Shown piece after piece: positions 6,361 through 10,106 of a DNA stretch of 10,106 bases. The DNA lies in contig CAQLOA010000041.1 in NCBI GenBank assembly GCA_948829205.1, positions 1 through 10,106 on the forward strand, given 5' to 3'. Numbering within the stretch: the stretch's first letter is position 1; each line of letters begins with the position of its first letter. The notes under the pieces were generated by a model. The model saw only the letters and a program-made list of their open reading frames with translations. It made no database searches and had not been told where the DNA came from. Source of the DNA: an uncultured Eggerthellaceae bacterium. GTDB lineage: Bacteria > Actinomycetota > Coriobacteriia > Coriobacteriales > Eggerthellaceae. Made by a program: the position numbers and the translations under genes.

Positions 6361-6750
6361 ATGCCCATGAACACGCTGTCGATGACACACGAGGACTACC
6401 TTGAGGCCATGGTCATGCTTGGCGCTACGGCCACGCAGTCCATCCGCGCCGTGGACGTCGCCGAGAAGATGGGCGTGTCGAAGGCGTCGGTCAGCAAGGC
6501 CGTGGGCGTGCTCAAGCAGAAGGGCTTCGTCGACCAGCCCTATTACGGCGACATCACCCTGACAGCCGACGGCGTAACGTACGGAAACAAGGTGTTCAGC
6601 CGCCATCGTGCGCTAACGCGGTTCCTCAACAAGGCGCTGGGCATCGACGCCGAGGTCGCCGAGCAGGAGGCATGCAAGATGGAGCATGCAATCAGCGACG
6701 ACTCCTTCGAGAAGTGGATGGCCTTCATCGACTCCCTCGATCTTCGATAG
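6361..6750 (+). CDS. DtxR/MntR-family metal-dependent transcriptional regulator (short form)
   Basis: A 129-residue regulator with a winged helix-turn-helix (about 26-67: VDVAEKMGVSKASVSKAVGVLKQKG) and a helical metal-binding/dimerisation domain (about 70-124). It lacks the SH3-like third domain, as in MntR. Aligning by eye, metal ligands are D12 and E15 (HEDYLE, as MntR D8/E11), H82 (SRHRALTRFL, as MntR H77), and C105, E108, H109 (ACKMEH, as DtxR C102/E105/H106). The cysteine where MntR has glutamate points to an iron-type site. It probably represses genes when metal is bound; the feo operators in this window are obvious candidate targets. The start is uncertain: ATGs at 6361, 6367 and 6382 are in frame and none has a clear ribosome site. 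Confidence 0.88.
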   Translation: MPMNTLSMTHEDYLEAMVMLGATATQSIRAVDVAEKMGVSKASVSKAVGVLKQKGFVDQPYYGDITLTADGVTYGNKVFSRHRALTRFLNKALGIDAEVAEQEACKMEHAISDDSFEKWMAFIDSLDLR

Positions 6751-7131
6751 TTCAATAAGCGTCGGGGGAAAGAGGCCTTTCGTTCTGACGTGCTACTAAC
6801 TCCTGCGACCCTGCTGCGAGCATTTGCGCGTATGTTCGGCGTGAAAGAGTAGCTCGAAGTTCTTGCCTCCTCCTGCGGGCTACTTTACAAAAAAACAGGC
6901 AGTAGAAATCATCGCGATGGAGATATTGCGAAGCAATACATGACCTTCGCGCTCACTGCATTCAGCATTCCTCATAGAGGTAAACGTCAAATTGTTTTTG
7001 CCTCTTTGAGAAATGTCCAATCTTCTCGTCGTACTAACCCGGAAACAAAATCAAATCAAGTGAAAGAACGGCCGCTTTCATCGCTTCACATACGGGTGCC
7101 CTGCAAAAGTACGGAGAGGAAGGGAAATGGA
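6751..7131. other. Gap of 381 bases; start of A/T-richer segment and leader of MFS gene
   Basis: Apart from the hairpin at 6760-6790 no gene is convincing here. The DtxR frame stays open for 33 codons after its TAG (to TAG 6850-6852), and the MFS frame is open upstream to about 6940, but neither has a ribosome site or a family match. A/T-rich stretches (TTTACAAAAAAA at 6884-6895; ATTGTTTTT near 6990) may belong to a promoter for the MFS gene. The last part, 7115-7124, is its ribosome site. Confidence 0.5.
6760..6790 (+). repeat. Hairpin downstream of the DtxR-family gene
   Basis: GAAAG (6768-6772), loop AGGC, CTTTC (6777-6781), enclosed by outer arms CGTC (6760-6763) and GACG (6787-6790). 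It lies just after the regulator stop codon. Without a following T-run it is only a possible termination or mRNA-end structure. Confidence 0.4.
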
Positions 7132-8376
7132 ATGAAACACAGAGGATTAATGTTCGCCATTATGTATATCTGCGCGTTTTTCTGCTCGGTCAGTCAGTTG
7201 AAAATCGTGCCGCTACTTAGTCTTATTGGCGAAAACCTTGCTATTGACTTGGGGCAAATCGGCTGGCTCATGTCGGTATTTACGATTGCCGGAATAGCGC
7301 TAGCTATCCCTGCAGGCGGCTTAACTGGAAGGTTCGGGCCGAAAAAAGTATTTCTTGCTGTGATGATAATCACGATAGTAGGGAATATCGTGGGCGCATT
7401 GGGGCTCGACAATTATGGCGTGCTCCTATTCAGCCGTATTCTGGAAGGTTGCGGATTCGCAATGGCGCCTGTGGCGGGTATGGTTCTCATAAACATGTGG
7501 TATCCAGACAAGAATACAGGCCTGTTCATAGGCGTTTTTCTTACGTTTGCGGCTGTGGCATCAGTCGTGATACTTAATATTGCGGTTCCGATAGCTACTG
7601 CATTTGGCATGGCGAGCGTTTGGTGGTTTACCGCTCTAGGCGCAGCAATATTCACCGGATTGTTCTGGGTGATTGTTAAGGTTCCTGGGCTTCAAGCTGC
7701 TCCGCAAGGACAAGCTGATGAAGCGCCGCAGGCTCTTGGAAAGCCAAACCTCATGCGCGTGCTTACTTGCGGTCCCGTCCTTTGCTTGGGGCTAGCGCAA
7801 CTGGTAGTAGGTTTCTTCGTATACTTCTATATGAACAACTACCCGCAGATCTTTAGCGCTGTATACAACCTGGACATTCAAACGGCAAACTTCTATGGGA
7901 GCTTGAATGGACTGTGGGGAATCCCAGGATGCATATTTGGCGGACTCTTGATCGACAAACTTGGGAAAAAGGGTGCGCCAAAGCTGGATCTATTGTGCTT
8001 TGCATGCATGTTCGTGACCGCAATGATCACTACTGGGCTTAATGAAAACCTGTACATCGTGCACACTATCCTGACCGCCGTGTTCCCGTGTTTCGTGTTG
8101 TCAGCCGGCAATATCTTGGCTCCCCAGGTTGTACGTGAGCCCCAAGATATTGGTTATTCTCTTGGAACAGTAGGGCTGTTCTACAACATCGGAATCTTTA
8201 TCGGAAGCCCGATAGTTCTTAACGCGGTGCAAGCGACAGGAAACTGGGACATGGTTTCCATCATCTTGGCGGCTGTGTCAGCTTTCGGTTTCATCGTAAT
8301 TCTTGTTTATATGGCTTTGGTTCACAAGCAAGATGCGTCTATAAAGAATCCGGCAAAAGCTTCTGAGGTGAATTAG
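7132..8376 (+). CDS. Major facilitator superfamily transporter
   Basis: A 414-residue membrane protein with about twelve hydrophobic helices and a central polar loop (about 184-209). MFS motif A appears between helices 2 and 3 as GGLTGRFGPKKVF (62-74), and a related GGLLIDKLGKKGAP (270-283) lies in the second half. It would move a small solute across the inner membrane by proton symport or antiport; overall style resembles nitrate/cyanate/organic-anion-type MFS carriers, but the substrate is not readable. Start ATG 7132 has GGAAGG eight bases upstream; the longer open frame from 6940 has none and would add an implausible polar extension. Codons are much more A/T-ending than in feoB, suggesting different ancestry. 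It is a stand-alone gene with large gaps on both sides. Confidence 0.87.
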   Translation: MKHRGLMFAIMYICAFFCSVSQLKIVPLLSLIGENLAIDLGQIGWLMSVFTIAGIALAIPAGGLTGRFGPKKVFLAVMIITIVGNIVGALGLDNYGVLLFSRILEGCGFAMAPVAGMVLINMWYPDKNTGLFIGVFLTFAAVASVVILNIAVPIATAFGMASVWWFTALGAAIFTGLFWVIVKVPGLQAAPQGQADEAPQALGKPNLMRVLTCGPVLCLGLAQLVVGFFVYFYMNNYPQIFSAVYNLDIQTANFYGSLNGLWGIPGCIFGGLLIDKLGKKGAPKLDLLCFACMFVTAMITTGLNENLYIVHTILTAVFPCFVLSAGNILAPQVVREPQDIGYSLGTVGLFYNIGIFIGSPIVLNAVQATGNWDMVSIILAAVSAFGFIVILVYMALVHKQDASIKNPAKASEVN

Positions 8377-8457
8377 CGCTAGTCTCAAAGAGAAGAGATG
8401 CGGTTATGGCAAGCACGCCTTCGGGATTCAAGCCGGGACAATGCGTGGGAATCTCTG

Positions 8458-8481
8458 ACTCGCTTCGAGATCGCAGCGAGT
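8458..8481. repeat. Inverted repeat with 7-bp arms
   Basis: ACTCGCT (8458-8464) and AGCGAGT (8475-8481) are perfect complements around a 10-base loop. It is about 80 bases after the MFS stop and has no T-run. It may be an RNA hairpin or a protein-binding site. Confidence 0.45.
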
Positions 8482-8610
8482 ACGTCTAGTCCGGCTCGAC
8501 GACCCATGCTGGGGCGGTACAAGCGCTGCAGACGGGAAGCCTTATCAAATGCGATGCGGTTTGCTTAAAGCTTGGCCTGCGGTCAATGCTAAGCGCTGGT
8601 CAAGAACTTC

Positions 8611-8650
8611 TTGTTGCCGGACGACACCTGCAGATGTCGTCCGGCAACAA
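8611..8650. repeat. Perfect 16-bp inverted repeat with 8-base loop
   Basis: TTGTTGCCGGACGACA (8611-8626) and TGTCGTCCGGCAACAA (8635-8650) match without mismatch; the loop CCTGCAGA contains the palindrome CTGCAG. It lies between two same-strand transporter genes. No T-run follows on either side, so a simple intrinsic terminator is unlikely. It could be a Rho-assisted transcription end, a small structured RNA, or a remnant of a mobile element. Confidence 0.8.
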
Positions 8651-8728
8651 AGAGCCGCAACTTGCCTACGCTTCCAGCTCTAACTCTTGAATTGTTTGTT
8701 GTGGTTACACATGATGGAGTGATATGCG

Positions 8729-9688
8729 ATGCAGTCGCGCAAGATTTCTGCTAGTAAAAAGCATGGACTTCCCGGAATGGGAAAGGTCTTTGGTGGGTTT
8801 GCTGGAATTATCGCCGGATTAAGCTTCGGCTTCGGTGGAGCCACAAGCAGGTTGCTGGGCAGTCAGGGCTATACCGTTCCGCATATAATAGCGATGCAAT
8901 TTCTTTGCGCTTTTGTAATCCTGGGGTTTCTGTGTGTGTTCACGAAGAAGCCGACGTTGGATTGGAAGTCCACTTGCAAGTTGATGCTATTGGGGATCGT
9001 CAACACCCTTTCGTCGCTGACCTACTATCTGGCCATCAGTTATTTGACTGTAGGAAGCGCCGTTGCGATTCAGTTTCAATACGTGTGGATAGTGGTGGCA
9101 TTCCAAGCAATATCTGAGCGCAAGTTACCAAGGCCTATTGTGATCATCGCGGTGATTCTTGTAATTGCCGGAACTTTGTTTTGCAGCGGACTTGTCGATG
9201 AATTCATCAGCGAATCCCTCAAAGCTCACCCGATAGGTATAGCGTTTGCGTTGGTGTGCGCTTTCACTTACGCACTGTTCATCTTCTTCAATGGGAAGGT
9301 GGCTTCGGATCAGCCGCCAGTGTTGAGGACCTTTATTACCATAATAGGTGGCCTTTTCGTCTCTGTCCTAATCGGCGGCGATATATATCTGCAGCCATCA
9401 CTGTTGGTCGAAATGCTTCCAGGAGGTATTCTGATCAGTTTGATCATGAGCGTTATTCCGATCCTTTGCATCATCGTTGCTTCTACGCGTTTACCAGGTG
9501 GCTTGGTGGCCATATTGACATCTATGGAACTACCGGCAGCTGTTTTTGCTGGCGTATTGCTATTCGGCGAGAATGTGACCCCTTTTGTTGCCCTGGGCGT
9601 AGTGATGATCTTGTGTAGCGTTGTTTTAAGCGAAGGCGCAGAGATGCTTCCATCCCGTGTCAAGCAAGGAGCTGAAGTAAATGCTTGA
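8729..9688 (+). CDS. EamA/DMT-family membrane transporter
   Basis: A 319-residue protein with ten predicted transmembrane helices (roughly 19-41, 51-72, 83-105, 107-127, 134-153, 168-188, 199-216, 230-250, 256-279, 284-302), forming two EamA repeats. Typical repeat ends are seen at LTVGSAVAIQFQYVWIVV (107-124) with the following ERKLP, and in the second half at RLPGGLVAILTSMELPAAVF (254-273) with GENVT. DMT-family members usually export or exchange amino acids, metabolites or drugs; the substrate here is unknown. GGAG lies nine bases before the ATG. The short cytosolic N-terminus is basic. Codon use is A/T-rich like that of the MFS gene. A nitrilase-superfamily gene follows 200 bases downstream. 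It is the only complete gene of the window ending in TGA. Confidence 0.87.
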   Translation: MQSRKISASKKHGLPGMGKVFGGFAGIIAGLSFGFGGATSRLLGSQGYTVPHIIAMQFLCAFVILGFLCVFTKKPTLDWKSTCKLMLLGIVNTLSSLTYYLAISYLTVGSAVAIQFQYVWIVVAFQAISERKLPRPIVIIAVILVIAGTLFCSGLVDEFISESLKAHPIGIAFALVCAFTYALFIFFNGKVASDQPPVLRTFITIIGGLFVSVLIGGDIYLQPSLLVEMLPGGILISLIMSVIPILCIIVASTRLPGGLVAILTSMELPAAVFAGVLLFGENVTPFVALGVVMILCSVVLSEGAEMLPSRVKQGAEVNA

Positions 9689-9721
9689 GAGCGGATTTCT
9701 GCAACACACTGCATATTTTTA

Positions 9722-9751
9722 TTGCTGAGCTCGCAAATTAATGAATACGAT
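9722..9751 (+). promoter_or_regulatory. Possible promoter of the nitrilase-superfamily gene
   Basis: TTGCTG (9722-9727), an 18-base spacer and TACGAT (9746-9751) form a moderate sigma-70-type match. It lies shortly after the EamA stop and before the palindrome at 9795-9809, giving a leader of about 130 bases. Confidence 0.3.
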
Positions 9752-9794
9752 GGCGGGAAATCTGGCGGCCTATACTTTGGCCAGAGTCAATTCG

Positions 9795-9809
9795 ATCATG
9801 GCCCATGAT
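9795..9809. promoter_or_regulatory. Palindrome upstream of the nitrilase-superfamily gene
   Basis: ATCATGGCCCATGAT has perfect 7-base arms around one central base. Its position in the leader or promoter region, 80 bases before the start codon, fits an operator for a dimeric regulator. The regulator is not identified. Confidence 0.4.
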
Positions 9810-9888
9810 TCCTTGCTTACAAAACAAAACAGAAAGGCGGCGCTCGGCAAATCTCGCTTCATTTTTCTTCAAAATGAAAGGACTTAAA

Positions 9889-10106
9889 ATGAGTATGACA
9901 AAGATCGCCACGGTAAATTTTGAAACCTCTAATGATAAAGCGCACAATCAATCGAAGATGGTTGACTTTATCGAACAAGCGGCTATGCAGGGCTGTGGCC
10001 TAATCGTATTTCCCGAAGAAGCATTGACCGGAATTGGCGACAATGGCTTTGTGAATGTTAGCTCAGACGATAAATACGGAATATACAAAAATGCAGAGCT
10101 TATCCC
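9889..10106 (+). CDS. Nitrilase-superfamily carbon-nitrogen hydrolase, N-terminal part (cut by window end)
   Basis: The first 72 residues are visible. The start, SMTKIATVNFET, is the usual first beta strand of the family, a helix rich in polar residues follows, and LIVFPEEALTG (38-48) is the hallmark strand with the expected catalytic glutamate E43. The Lys and Cys of the catalytic triad lie beyond the edge. Enzymes of this superfamily hydrolyse amides, nitriles or N-carbamoyl compounds; the exact substrate cannot be told. ATG 9889 has AAAGGA six bases upstream; the in-frame ATG at 9874 has no ribosome site. Its place after an EamA transporter suggests a shared substrate (inference). Confidence 0.82.
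   Translation, partial: MSMTKIATVNFETSNDKAHNQSKMVDFIEQAAMQGCGLIVFPEEALTGIGDNGFVNVSSDDKYGIYKNAELI

Larger units (their letters stand above)
8377..8728. other. Gap of 352 bases with two hairpins, no clear gene
   Basis: It holds two inverted repeats (8458-8481 and 8611-8650), and a TAGCGCTA palindrome overlaps the MFS stop. A frame starting ATG 8406 is open to TGA 8688-8690 except for one TAG (8487-8489); without a family match or ribosome site I do not call it a gene. The last 30 bases contain the ribosome site (GGAG 8716-8719) of the EamA gene. Confidence 0.5.

Noticed and set aside
6751..6852. 33-codon in-frame extension of the DtxR-family protein after its TAG
   Set aside because: The protein already has a complete MntR-like length and TAG is the usual stop here; an open run of 33 codons is common by chance.
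6940..7131. 64-residue N-terminal extension of the MFS transporter
   Set aside because: Polar, unlike MFS proteins, without a ribosome site; the ATG at 7132 has GGAAGG and begins directly before helix 1.
8680..8690. CTAACTC near 8686 as a fourth metal operator
   Set aside because: The left arm (AGTT) is missing at the required distance, so the site pattern is not met.
1..10106. Genome-wide pyrrolysine or amber reassignment to explain feoB
   Set aside because: Almost every complete gene in the window uses TAG as its real stop, so general reading of TAG as sense would extend most proteins; a local cause is simpler.
1..10106. CRISPR array, tRNA, rRNA, insertion sequence
   Set aside because: No regularly spaced direct repeats, no cloverleaf-like sequence, and no transposase-like frame were seen by eye.

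Overview
The window comes from a high-GC bacterium. The gene content (tandem FeoA proteins plus FeoB, a FeoB-associated Cys-rich membrane protein, a Tat-exported DUF362 lipoprotein, a short DtxR/MntR-type regulator) and strongly G/C-ending codons up to about position 6750 suggest an anaerobic Actinomycetota of the Coriobacteriia/Eggerthellaceae type. That assignment is inference from gene style, not from a marker gene.

Left part (1-1610): the 5' part of threonine synthase (thrC, minus strand, running off the left edge) is divergent from an SGNH/GDSL hydrolase with an unusual cysteine-rich tail.

Iron block (1604-5051): two small FeoA genes, an internal terminator, feoB, and a small membrane protein with a cytosolic cysteine cluster. 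FeoAB takes up ferrous iron. Three 20-bp sites of the same design (roughly AAGTTA-N8-TAACTT) lie in the control regions: two before the first feoA and one before feoB. They look like operators of a DtxR-family metal repressor, and such a regulator is encoded in the window at 6361-6750. feoB carries an in-frame amber codon (TAG, codon 623), after which the rest of a normal FeoB C-terminus continues in the same frame. As written, the gene is truncated, suppressed or mis-sequenced.

Middle part (5048-6750): a Tat lipoprotein with a DUF362 domain lies tail-to-tail with the FeoB-associated gene, the two stop codons sharing one CTAG. It is divergent from the DtxR/MntR-family regulator, whose metal site looks like a mix of the MntR and DtxR types.

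Right part (6751-10106): base composition and codon use become clearly more A/T-rich and gene spacing widens. Here lie an MFS transporter, a 352-bp gap with two hairpins (one with perfect 16-bp arms), an EamA/DMT-family transporter, and the start of a nitrilase-superfamily (carbon-nitrogen) hydrolase cut by the right edge. This looks like an accessory segment; two transporters beside an amidase-like enzyme could serve uptake and breakdown of a nitrogen-containing compound, but the substrate cannot be read from the sequence.

Eight of the nine genes whose 3' end is in the window stop with TAG and one with TGA. TAG is therefore a working stop codon here, which argues against simple amber reassignment as an explanation of the feoB interruption.
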